Part shown: positions 8,694 to 15,868 of the stretch, in pieces
How the letters are laid out: each line of letters starts with the position of its first letter
Numbering within the stretch: the first letter of the stretch is position 1
Source of the DNA: Eubacterium sp.
Lineage (GTDB): Bacteria > Bacillota > Clostridia > Lachnospirales > Lachnospiraceae
NCBI GenBank assembly: GCA_024692605.1
Contig: JAILMQ010000141.1
Location: forward strand, 1 to 49,277
Length of the DNA stretch: 49,277 bases
Reading direction: 5' to 3'
Notes under the pieces: model-generated
What the model saw: only the letters and a program-made list of their open reading frames with translations
The model's database searches: none
What the model was told of the DNA's origin: nothing
Position numbers and translations under genes: made by a program

Positions 8694-8745
8694 TCAGGAT
8701 CGCTGAACGGTTACAAAGATTTTAAATATATATGGAATTGGTATT

Positions 8746-9852
8746 ATGGATAGAAAATTATTTAGTAAAGAGGTAGTTAATAAAGGACGTCAAAAGGAAT
8801 TCGACTGGGCAAAGGCATTTACCATTATGGTAATGCTTACGATTCATACATATGAAGAGCTTAGTGTGGTTGATATTAATCAAAGACCCACCGGAATATT
8901 CAGAAATGTTCTTGAGTTTTTGGCAGGTCCTTTAGGTGCTCCGCTTTTCATGTTTTCTATGGGAATCGGAATGATGTATTCCAGGAATACAGAACCGGGC
9001 AAAATGTGTTTCAGAGGCGTTAAGCTTATGAGAAACGGTTATCTCCTTAGTTTTTTCAAGGGAACGGTTTTTGTAATTATCGGAACACTCTTAGGTGAGG
9101 AGACTCCAATATCAATTTCCGATTCTTTGTTCCTTGTGAGTATACTTCAGTTTGCGGGAATGGCTTTCTTTGCTATTGCTCTTATGAAAAAGCTGAAGCT
9201 TCCGCTTCCGGGAATGCTGGCGGTGTCTCTTATACTGTCGGTAGCAGGTACCTGCCTTAATACCTATGATATGACAGGATGGAAGCAGTATCTGCTAGGG
9301 CTTTTCTTTATGACTAACGAGGTTACTTCATTTCCGCTGTTTCTGTGGCTGTATTATCCTGTTGCCGGAATGATTTTTGCGTATTTCCTGCTCCGAGTAA
9401 ATGACAAGAAAAGATTCTATACTATGCTCTTCATTTTCTCTGTTATAGGAATAATACTTACATCGGTTATTTATTACCTGTGCGGTATTGATCTTAAATC
9501 AATGTATATGCTTATGAACAGAACATTTTATACCCAGTCAGTTTGGCATTATATATTTACAACCTTTGTAATTCTTGCGGGCATGTCGGTATATTATGCA
9601 CTTTCAGAGCTTATAACAGCTGAGCCTGTGGTCAGATTCGTCAGCTTCCTCGGAAAGAATCTGGATGTTGTATATATTGTTCAGTGGCTGGTTGTCTCAT
9701 ACATAGAAGTAATTATCGTTGCAACCAATTCCCCTAAGCTTTCGCTTTATATGGTTGTTCCTGTAGGACTGATTCTTTTGGTTGTATCTATGTGTATCAC
9801 GAATATATACCTGAAGGTCAGAGCAAAAAGACAGGCTAAGAAGAAAAACTGA
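8746..9852 (+). CDS. multi-pass membrane acyltransferase-like protein
   Basis: 368-residue integral membrane protein with about ten hydrophobic segments and a basic C-terminal tail. The start resembles acyltransferase-3/heparan-glucosaminide acetyltransferase families: a charged N-terminus, then FDWAKAFTIMVMLTIHTYEE with a histidine inside the first membrane helix, and AGPLGAPLFMFSMGIGMMYSR. Such proteins transfer acyl groups from the cytosolic side to envelope sugars, but the substrate cannot be inferred. The gene lies 52 nt after the MarR gene and 11 nt before the alarmone synthetase, so it may be read with the latter. The family assignment is by pattern and moderately sure; the exact function is unknown. 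Confidence 0.65.
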   Translation: MDRKLFSKEVVNKGRQKEFDWAKAFTIMVMLTIHTYEELSVVDINQRPTGIFRNVLEFLAGPLGAPLFMFSMGIGMMYSRNTEPGKMCFRGVKLMRNGYLLSFFKGTVFVIIGTLLGEETPISISDSLFLVSILQFAGMAFFAIALMKKLKLPLPGMLAVSLILSVAGTCLNTYDMTGWKQYLLGLFFMTNEVTSFPLFLWLYYPVAGMIFAYFLLRVNDKKRFYTMLFIFSVIGIILTSVIYYLCGIDLKSMYMLMNRTFYTQSVWHYIFTTFVILAGMSVYYALSELITAEPVVRFVSFLGKNLDVVYIVQWLVVSYIEVIIVATNSPKLSLYMVVPVGLILLVVSMCITNIYLKVRAKRQAKKKN

Positions 9853-9863
9853 TAGAGGTCGTT

Positions 9864-10469
9864 ATGGATAGTATATATGGAAAATATGAATGTACTCTCG
9901 ATCTGATCAAAGAGATGATTGAAGGAAAGCTTTTGGAATATCAGGAAAGTATTTTTGAAGCATCCGGTGACAATGGTTTTGAACATATTGCTTCAAGGAT
10001 AAAAACTGATGAGAGTATGAGAGAAAAATGTCGCAGAAGAGAACTTCCGGAAACGGAAGTATCAGCTCTGGTAACACTTAAGGATGCTATAGGTATCAGA
10101 GTTGTGTGTTCTTTTGTTGATGATGTATTTAATCTTATTGATTATATAAAGACTCTTGATGACTGCAAGGTTGTTGAGGAAAAGGATTATATAAGACATG
10201 CAAAGCCCAATGGCTATCGTAGTTATCATATGATCCTTGAGGTGAAAGTTCCATACGAGGATGCGTTGGGACAGACTCCCGGAAAATACTATGTTGAAAT
10301 GCAGATAAGAACAATTGCCATGGATACATGGGCTGCACTTGAACATAAGATGAAATATAAGAAAGATATTCCTAATCAGGACCTTCTGGTTTCGGAACTT
10401 AAGAGAGTCGCAGATGAACTTGCGTCCTGTGACTTATCAATGCAGACTATAAGGGATCTGATAGGTTAG
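9864..10469 (+). CDS. small alarmone synthetase (RelA/SpoT domain, GTP pyrophosphokinase)
   Basis: Single-domain (p)ppGpp synthetase of 201 residues, with no hydrolase, TGS or ACT domains. Family motifs in order: the basic region around HIASRIKTDESMREKC, DAIGIRVVC, KPNGYRSYHM (substrate-binding Tyr/His), and EMQIRTIAMDTWAALEHKMKYK, which contains the catalytic Glu. The length and C-terminal helices match RelQ/SAS1-type enzymes, which transfer pyrophosphate from ATP to GDP/GTP and are typically controlled by transcription. It lies 11 nt after the membrane acyltransferase gene and just before a two-component system, suggesting a stress-responsive unit. Confidence 0.9.
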   Translation: MDSIYGKYECTLDLIKEMIEGKLLEYQESIFEASGDNGFEHIASRIKTDESMREKCRRRELPETEVSALVTLKDAIGIRVVCSFVDDVFNLIDYIKTLDDCKVVEEKDYIRHAKPNGYRSYHMILEVKVPYEDALGQTPGKYYVEMQIRTIAMDTWAALEHKMKYKKDIPNQDLLVSELKRVADELASCDLSMQTIRDLIG

Positions 10470-10488
10470 ATATAATTGGAGTGTTAAT

Positions 10489-11157
10489 ATGGATATATTA
10501 CTGGCTGAAGATGAGAAGGATTTATCACGTGCTCTGACAGCGGTTCTGCAGCATAATGGTTACACGGTTACTGCAGTATATGATGGCGTGGCTGCTGTGG
10601 AGGCAGCGAAAAAGGATGCCTTTGACTGTATGATTTTTGATATCATGATGCCAAAGATGGATGGAATTACGGCACTTAAAACTATTCGGGAAAGTGGTGA
10701 TATAACACCGGCTCTGTTTCTTACTGCAAAGGCTGAGATGGATGATAAGGTTACGGGACTTGATGCAGGAGCTGATGATTATATTACAAAACCATTTGCT
10801 ATGGTTGAACTACTGGCTCGTGTCAGATCACTGACAAGAAGAAGAGGAGATTATACTCCGAAGAGACTTAAATATGGAAAGGTTACTCTGGATATATCAG
10901 GACAGGAACTTGTTGGTGAGAACTCTGTAAGACTTGCGGGAATGGAAGCAAGCCTAATGGAGTTTTTGATGATGAATCCGGAAAAAACATTTACCACGGA
11001 AGAACTTTTCAACCATGTATGGAAGGATACTGAGTCAACTAAGGATGTGGTCTGGGTTTATATATCTTATCTGAGAAATAAGCTCATATCTATTTCCGGT
11101 GATGTTAAGATCGAAGGAGAAAAGGACGGGGAGTTTAGACTATGTTTAAAGAGCTGA
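10489..11157 (+). CDS. response regulator, OmpR/PhoB family
   Basis: 222 residues. The receiver domain (1-115) has the acidic pair near the N-terminus (AEDEKD), phosphoacceptor Asp51 in FDIMMPKMDG, the switch Thr in FLTAKAE and Lys in DDYITKPF. A winged-helix DNA-binding domain follows (about 125-222: LAGMEASLMEFLMMNPEKTFTTEELF...). Its end overlaps the sensor kinase gene by 16 nt, so the pair is translationally coupled. The target genes are unknown. Confidence 0.94.
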   Translation: MDILLAEDEKDLSRALTAVLQHNGYTVTAVYDGVAAVEAAKKDAFDCMIFDIMMPKMDGITALKTIRESGDITPALFLTAKAEMDDKVTGLDAGADDYITKPFAMVELLARVRSLTRRRGDYTPKRLKYGKVTLDISGQELVGENSVRLAGMEASLMEFLMMNPEKTFTTEELFNHVWKDTESTKDVVWVYISYLRNKLISISGDVKIEGEKDGEFRLCLKS

Positions 11158-12371
11158 GAATAAAATTTATAATTATTTCAGCTTTATCCATGTTTATTGT
11201 TTTAGGCATGGTTTTATTTTTAGTGAATATAATAACCTATAGAAATGCAATCTCCGATGTTTTTACAACATTGGAGTTTTTGTCAAAGCATAGTGATAAA
11301 TATCTTGATGAAAAGGATATTCTTGCCTTTGAAAAAAAGGAGATAACACCTGAGATTCAGTATGAATCAAGATATATAACAGTCACGGTTGATAAAAATG
11401 GTAAACTTATCAATTATAACAGTGAGCATATATTTGCAATTGATGATAGTGAGATAGAAGAGTTTATTAATTTTGCAACAGTGACCAACAGTAAACGGGG
11501 AATATTTGTTTATGATAATCTGATATATGCCTTTTTAAAGGTGCCGGATAGTTTGAATACCACCAATATTACAATAATGGATTGTACAAGATATCTTTCA
11601 AATGTTGAGATGTTTATCAGGTTTTCCATTAATGTAGGTGTTATCAGTATGCTTTTACTTATTCTGGTGATTTCAGTATTTTCCAGAAAGGCAATACAGC
11701 CTATGGTTAATAATATAAAAGCCCAGAAGCAGTTTATCACCAATGCCAGCCATGAACTAAAAACGCCGCTGGCAGTAATTTCAGCCAATACTGAAGTTAT
11801 GGAAATGATGAATGGAAAAAATGAGTGGACTGAAAGTACAATTAATCAGGTAAATAAGATGTCGGAACTCATTTCCCAGCTGGTGGTACTTTCAAAGCTT
11901 GAGGAAAGAGAAGATATAGTTCTCACTGATGTGAATATATCTGAGGAAGCAAAGAAAGTTGCAGAATCCTTTAAAACAGTTGCAGAAACAAACGGAAAAA
12001 AATTCGAATCCAGTATTGCAGAGGATATCCATGTGACTGCTGAGTTAAAGGGTGTTCACGAACTTATCAATATACTGGTGGATAATGCGGTTAAGTATTG
12101 CGATGATGAGGGTTCCATAAAAATGGAACTGGTACAGAAGGGAAAAACAGCACTTCTTACAGTATCGAATGATTATTCTGATGGAGAAGGTGTTGATTAT
12201 AAGAGATTCTTTGACAGATTCTATAGAGAAGATCAGTCTCATAACAGTGAAAAGCAGGGCTTTGGAATAGGGCTTTCCATGGCGGATAGTCTTGTCAGAA
12301 TGTTTAAAGGCAAGATAAGTGTAAATTATAAAAATAAGATAATCAGTTTTGTGGTTGCTTTAAATACATAG
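11142..12371 (+). CDS. sensor histidine kinase
   Basis: 409-residue membrane kinase partnering the response regulator it overlaps. Two TM helices (about 8-31 and 165-186) bracket an extracellular sensor of roughly 130 residues with no motif I recognise. The DHp helix carries His204 in NASHELKTPLAV; the ATPase domain has the N box (LVDNAVKYC), an F box (FDRFYRED) and the glycine-rich GFGIGLSMADSLV. The G1 box (DxGxG) is poorly recognisable, replaced by NDYSDGEGVDYK, so catalytic strength is uncertain. It is followed by hairpins that look like terminators. Confidence 0.92.
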   Translation: MFKELRIKFIIISALSMFIVLGMVLFLVNIITYRNAISDVFTTLEFLSKHSDKYLDEKDILAFEKKEITPEIQYESRYITVTVDKNGKLINYNSEHIFAIDDSEIEEFINFATVTNSKRGIFVYDNLIYAFLKVPDSLNTTNITIMDCTRYLSNVEMFIRFSINVGVISMLLLILVISVFSRKAIQPMVNNIKAQKQFITNASHELKTPLAVISANTEVMEMMNGKNEWTESTINQVNKMSELISQLVVLSKLEEREDIVLTDVNISEEAKKVAESFKTVAETNGKKFESSIAEDIHVTAELKGVHELINILVDNAVKYCDDEGSIKMELVQKGKTALLTVSNDYSDGEGVDYKRFFDRFYREDQSHNSEKQGFGIGLSMADSLVRMFKGKISVNYKNKIISFVVALNT

Positions 12372-12374
12372 GGT

Positions 12375-12443
12375 GGGTATAATAGATATTAGTTATACCC
12401 TTTATAAAGATAAAAGGACGAATTCATGCAAATCCGTCCTTTT
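12375..12443 (+). terminator. two hairpins downstream of the sensor kinase, likely terminator
   Basis: GGGTATAA (12375-12382) pairs with TTATACCC (12393-12400), followed by TTT. A second stem, AAAAGGACG (12412-12420) with CGTCCTTTT (12435-12443), is perfect over 9 bp and has A- and T-rich flanks, so it could work in both directions. Together they probably end the two-component transcript. An open frame of 70 codons crossing this region is not coding. Confidence 0.65.
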
Positions 12444-12477
12444 ACCATTAGTGAAGGTTAAAAGTATTTATATGATT

Positions 12478-12498
12478 AAAGAAGATATAATCTTCTTT
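12478..12498. promoter_or_regulatory. perfect 9-bp-arm palindrome upstream of the AraC-type gene
   Basis: AAAGAAGAT and ATCTTCTTT flank a 3-bp centre (ATA), giving a perfect 21-bp dyad about 125 bp before the AraC-type gene. It lacks a following T-run, so an operator is as likely as an RNA hairpin. Nothing ties it to a given regulator. The rest of the 253-bp gap between the sensor kinase and this gene is AT-rich, with only the terminator hairpins and weak promoter-like stretches. Confidence 0.35.
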
Positions 12499-12624
12499 AA
12501 CAGGGGGCGTTGTTTTTTATTACGCTTAGTATATAGATTTGAAAATAAAAATGATACAAAAATATTGTTAATAATATTAAATTAATGTGCAAATATTAAA
12601 AAAGTTTCAGAAAGGAGAGTATAT

Positions 12625-13368
12625 ATGCCAAATATAGAGCAGGAGATAACAAAAACAATGTTTGAAGAACGGGAAAATGAAGTAAAGCACCCAACATATG
12701 ATAATGAGATGGCATTCTATAGTCTTATTGCTGAAGGTAAAATTGACGCTGTAAAGAAAAGGTGGGATACTGCTCCTCGTTCAGATGCGAAGGAAAGGGG
12801 AATTCTTTCTGAGAATAGTCTTAGGAATTCGATGTATCATCATGTGGCGCTTACAACAGCTTTAACAAGGGTTTGTATAAGTAAGGGTATGCCTCAGGAT
12901 ATTGCATATAAGCTTAGTGATGCATATATTCTCAAAGCTGATAAGCAGTCCAGACTGGAAGATATCAGAGAAGTTCAGTGGGAAATGATAATGGCATTTG
13001 CCAGTTATATGAATGATTCCAAGAGGAATGTTGCTAAATCTAAACAGATTGTTCAGTGTATAGATTACATTCGTGAGAATATTCATAAAACAATTACTGT
13101 ATCTGAACTTGCAGATAATGTTGGACTCAATGAAACTTATCTTTCTAAATTGTTTAAAAAGGAAGTTGGTTGTTCTGTCAGTGAATATATCAGAAATGAA
13201 AAAATAGAAGAGGCATGCTGGCTGCTGAGATATACTAATAAAACAAGTATAGAAATAGCAACAGATCTCTCGTTTTCATCTCACAGCTATTTTATCAGTG
13301 TGTTTAAAAAGGTTACAGGAACAACTCCTAAGGAGTACAGAAATAACAGCTACAGAATGTTTAATTAG
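12625..13368 (+). CDS. AraC-family transcriptional regulator
   Basis: 247 residues. The C-terminal 105 residues form the double helix-turn-helix of AraC/XylS proteins: ITVSELADNVGLNETYLSKLFKKEVG, then IEIATDLSFSSHSYFISVFKKVTGTTPKEYR. The N-terminal 140 residues lack a cupin pattern and resemble the helical, poorly characterised N-domain seen in many clostridial AraC regulators, so the signal is unknown. AAAGGAG lies 7 nt before the ATG. It appears to be a single gene between a terminator and the Nudix gene, and its targets are not indicated by neighbours. Confidence 0.9.
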   Translation: MPNIEQEITKTMFEERENEVKHPTYDNEMAFYSLIAEGKIDAVKKRWDTAPRSDAKERGILSENSLRNSMYHHVALTTALTRVCISKGMPQDIAYKLSDAYILKADKQSRLEDIREVQWEMIMAFASYMNDSKRNVAKSKQIVQCIDYIRENIHKTITVSELADNVGLNETYLSKLFKKEVGCSVSEYIRNEKIEEACWLLRYTNKTSIEIATDLSFSSHSYFISVFKKVTGTTPKEYRNNSYRMFN

Positions 13369-13407
13369 TTTTTACATTTTACTAAATAACAGATCAGGAC
13401 AGGTACT

Positions 13408-13968
13408 ATGAGATTTAAAGGCATCGAGAAAAAATCAGAGGGAAGATTTATCACCCGGTATGATATTTCTTACGAAACAGAAGACGGACAGGAAAAATTA
13501 TATGAAATAATCAGCCGGAATAATAATATCAAAACATATGATGAGCTTCACGGCGCTTCTCCTGATGCAGTTGTACTTATTATGACCTCTGAGGATGGAG
13601 AAAGAATTCTGATCAATAAGGAATTTCGAATGGCGGCAGGTATGTGGGTATATAACTTTCCCGCAGGCCTTATTGATGAGGGGGAAACTCCGGAGGTGGC
13701 TGCTGCCAGAGAACTTAGGGAAGAAACGGGGCTAAAACTCTTAAGGATAGATGATGTTATCGGACTTAGTTATAGTGCTGTTGGATTTTCCAATGAAATG
13801 AATGTATGCGTTGTTGGTGTCTGTGAAGGGGATATACAAAGAAGCGATTCTTCATTTGAAGAGATAGAAGCTGCGTGGTATACTAGAAAAGAAGTTCGTG
13901 AACTCTTGAAAAAAGAAAGATTTGCTGCAAGAACACAGGCCTATCTGTATATGTGGTCACGAAACTGA
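13408..13968 (+). CDS. Nudix hydrolase, ADP-ribose pyrophosphatase-like
   Basis: 186 residues with a complete Nudix box starting at Gly87: G-L-I-D-E-G-E then RELREETGLKL, supplying the metal-binding glutamates. The N-terminal beta-strand region (RYDISYETEDGQEKLYEII) and the aromatic GMWVYNFPAGL before the box fit ADP-ribose/NDP-sugar pyrophosphatases, which clear toxic nucleotide derivatives. The exact substrate is not certain. It lies 39 nt after the AraC-type gene. Confidence 0.85.
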   Translation: MRFKGIEKKSEGRFITRYDISYETEDGQEKLYEIISRNNNIKTYDELHGASPDAVVLIMTSEDGERILINKEFRMAAGMWVYNFPAGLIDEGETPEVAAARELREETGLKLLRIDDVIGLSYSAVGFSNEMNVCVVGVCEGDIQRSDSSFEEIEAAWYTRKEVRELLKKERFAARTQAYLYMWSRN

Positions 13969-14012
13969 TCAGGCTGTGAATGTACTTGGCGAATTACCAG
14001 GAGGTATTGATA

Positions 14013-14690
14013 ATGGGGATTTTATCCAGATTTAAGACTATAATGGCTTCAAATATAAATGCCATTTTCAATAAAGATGAAAAGCATCCGGAGAAAGCGA
14101 TTGAAAAATATCTTGATCAGCTTAAGTATGATCTGGGTCAGGTAAAGTCAGAAACAGCAGCTCATGAAATGGATGTCAGACGTTCGCGTATGGCTTATGA
14201 GGAAAAAAGAGCCGAAGTTGATAAGCTTAACAGATATATATCAAAGGCTGAGGAGGCAGGTAATACTTCCGATGTTGTAGTGTATCAGACAAAGCTGGAC
14301 GGCGCTTCTTTAGAACTTGAGAAGTTAGAGGCCAAGTATAATTCAGCTAAAGTAAATCTCGATAATCTTAATCAAATGAATGAGAAGCTTAGTAGTGATA
14401 TTCAGACTCTTGAAGGCAAGCTTCAGGAGATTAAACAAAAGATGTCCGCTGCAAGTGCCCAGGAAAAGATGAATCAGATGGCAAAGAAGGCAGGAACAGC
14501 AAACAGTGATGAGATGTTTGAGAAAATGAATGAGAAGGCTGATTATGCACTGGATAAAGCCAATGCTTATGCAGAGCTGGAGAATTCTCAGAAGATGTCG
14601 GATTATGATGATATATCCGAATTATCAGATAAATATGAAAATAGTACAGAAAATTCCGATGACAATGACGGAATTATTGATATAAGATAA
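14013..14690 (+). CDS. PspA/IM30-family protein
   Basis: 225 residues, almost wholly alpha-helical coiled coil. It begins MGILSRFKTIMASNINAIFNK, the amphipathic N-terminal helix by which PspA/Vipp1 proteins bind stressed membrane. Long heptad-rich helices (about 25-160) and an acidic disordered tail follow. ATG 14013 has AGGAGG 8 nt upstream; an in-frame ATG at 13980 lacks one. The following SPFH/zinc-ribbon gene recalls the Bacillus subtilis pspA-ydjGHI unit, where the proteins guard membrane integrity. There is no PspF or PspB/C. Confidence 0.9.
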   Translation: MGILSRFKTIMASNINAIFNKDEKHPEKAIEKYLDQLKYDLGQVKSETAAHEMDVRRSRMAYEEKRAEVDKLNRYISKAEEAGNTSDVVVYQTKLDGASLELEKLEAKYNSAKVNLDNLNQMNEKLSSDIQTLEGKLQEIKQKMSAASAQEKMNQMAKKAGTANSDEMFEKMNEKADYALDKANAYAELENSQKMSDYDDISELSDKYENSTENSDDNDGIIDIR

Positions 14691-14701
14691 CGGAGGTGAC
14701 T

Positions 14702-15703
14702 ATGGGTATTTTATCAAATCAATTTGCAAATGTAGTTGAGTGGGAAGAGTATGATGACAGTCTTATCTTCTGGAAATGGACCAATAAGGAAATCAAGAAG
14801 GGTTCAAGACTTATAATCCGTCCGGGACAGGATGCTATATTCCTTTATCAGGGTAAGGTTGAAGGTGTATTCACAGATGAGGGTGATTATGATATAGAGT
14901 CAAAGATCATTCCATTCCTTTCAACTCTTAAAGGATTTAAATTTGGATTTAATTCAGGACTTAGAGCTGAGGTTCTTTTTATAAATACAAAAGAGTTTAC
15001 CATTAAGTGGGGAACAAAGGGACCTATAATGCTTCAGGCTCCGGGACTTCCGGGTGGTATGCCGGTGAGAGCTAATGGAACTGCAAATGTAAAGGTTTCG
15101 GATTATGCTACACTTATTGATAAGGTTGCCGGAATAAAGCAGTCATATTCAATTGAAGATGTTAAGATTCGTATTATTACAATTCTTGATCAGCTGCTTA
15201 TGAAGTGGATATCCAAAGAAGGAAAGGATATGTTCAATCTTCAGGCAAGTGCATTTGATATATCCAAGGGAATTCAGGAAGACCTTGATATGGAGACCAG
15301 CAAGGATGGTATCTCTGTAACAGGCTTCAGTATAAATAACTTCAATTATCCTGAAGAGATTCAGCAGAAGATTAACCAGGTGGCTGCTCAGTCAATGGTT
15401 GGAGATCCCGGTACATATTCACAGCTTACAATGGTTGATGCTATGGCTGAAGGAAAGACCGGTGGAAACTCAACTATGGGTAACATGGCTGAGATGATGA
15501 TGGGCATGACCATGGCTAACCAGATGATGGGAAGCATGGGAATGGGAGCTCAGCAGCAGGCAGCACCTCAGCAGGCAGCACCTCAGCAGGCTGCTCCACA
15601 GCAGGCAGCACCTGCAGGTCCGGGACCAAAGTTCTGTCCGGAATGCGGAACACCTACAAATGGTGCAAAGTTCTGTTCAAACTGCGGTGCAAAATTAATA
15701 TAA
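14702..15703 (+). CDS. SPFH-domain protein with C-terminal zinc ribbon (YdjI-like)
   Basis: 333 residues. The N-terminal two thirds form an SPFH/band-7-like domain without a membrane helix (WEEYDDSLIFWKW, then SRLIIRPGQDAIFLYQGKVEG). A Met-rich low-complexity stretch follows (about 250-283), then four exact QQAAP repeats (bases 15554-15613), and a zinc ribbon with CPECG...CSNCG at the end. ATG 14702 follows CGGAGGTG. It lies 11 nt after the PspA-like gene, the same pairing as PspA with YdjI in Bacillus, where the SPFH protein recruits PspA to membranes. A similar role is inferred. Confidence 0.85.
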   Translation: MGILSNQFANVVEWEEYDDSLIFWKWTNKEIKKGSRLIIRPGQDAIFLYQGKVEGVFTDEGDYDIESKIIPFLSTLKGFKFGFNSGLRAEVLFINTKEFTIKWGTKGPIMLQAPGLPGGMPVRANGTANVKVSDYATLIDKVAGIKQSYSIEDVKIRIITILDQLLMKWISKEGKDMFNLQASAFDISKGIQEDLDMETSKDGISVTGFSINNFNYPEEIQQKINQVAAQSMVGDPGTYSQLTMVDAMAEGKTGGNSTMGNMAEMMMGMTMANQMMGSMGMGAQQQAAPQQAAPQQAAPQQAAPAGPGPKFCPECGTPTNGAKFCSNCGAKLI

Positions 15704-15729
15704 TATGAATTCATTAAACTCATAAGTGT

Positions 15730-15757
15730 GCCACGGGGAAAGTCCCGTGGCATTTTA
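15730..15757 (+). terminator. intrinsic terminator after the PspA-SPFH operon
   Basis: GCCACGGG (15730-15737) pairs perfectly with CCCGTGGC (15744-15751) and is followed by ATTTTAT. The GC-rich stem plus T-stretch just before the clpB promoter marks the end of the preceding transcription unit. Confidence 0.8.
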
Positions 15758-15769
15758 TGATTTTGGGTG

Positions 15770-15799
15770 TTGACAAAGGGGAGGGTAGAGTGTTATAAC
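15770..15799 (+). promoter_or_regulatory. sigma-A promoter of clpB
   Basis: TTGACA (15770-15775) and TATAAC (15794-15799) with an 18-bp spacer. The predicted start point, about 15806, places the CIRCE operator immediately downstream, the standard geometry for HrcA repression. Confidence 0.75.
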
Positions 15800-15815
15800 A
15801 TAGTCAAATGAATTG

Positions 15816-15842
15816 TTAGCACTCAAACGGAGAGAGTGCTAA
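15816..15842. promoter_or_regulatory. CIRCE element (HrcA operator)
   Basis: TTAGCACTC (15816-15824), nine spacer bases, then GAGTGCTAA (15834-15842): an exact match to the CIRCE consensus. It predicts heat-inducible, HrcA-repressed expression of clpB. hrcA, groESL and dnaK are not in the window. Confidence 0.97.
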
Positions 15843-15868
15843 CAACAAAACCGAAAGGGGGTTTGATT

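Noticed and set aside
12373-12585. Open frame of 70 codons after the sensor kinase
   Set aside because: It spans two terminator-like hairpins, lacks a ribosome binding site and has no recognisable pattern.
15554-15613. CRISPR or tandem DNA repeat
   Set aside because: The 15-bp repeats have no spacers and encode QQAAP in frame within the SPFH protein.
15836-15868. GTG start extending clpB upstream
   Set aside because: The GTG lies inside the CIRCE operator; ATG 15869 with AAAGGGGG is the proper start.
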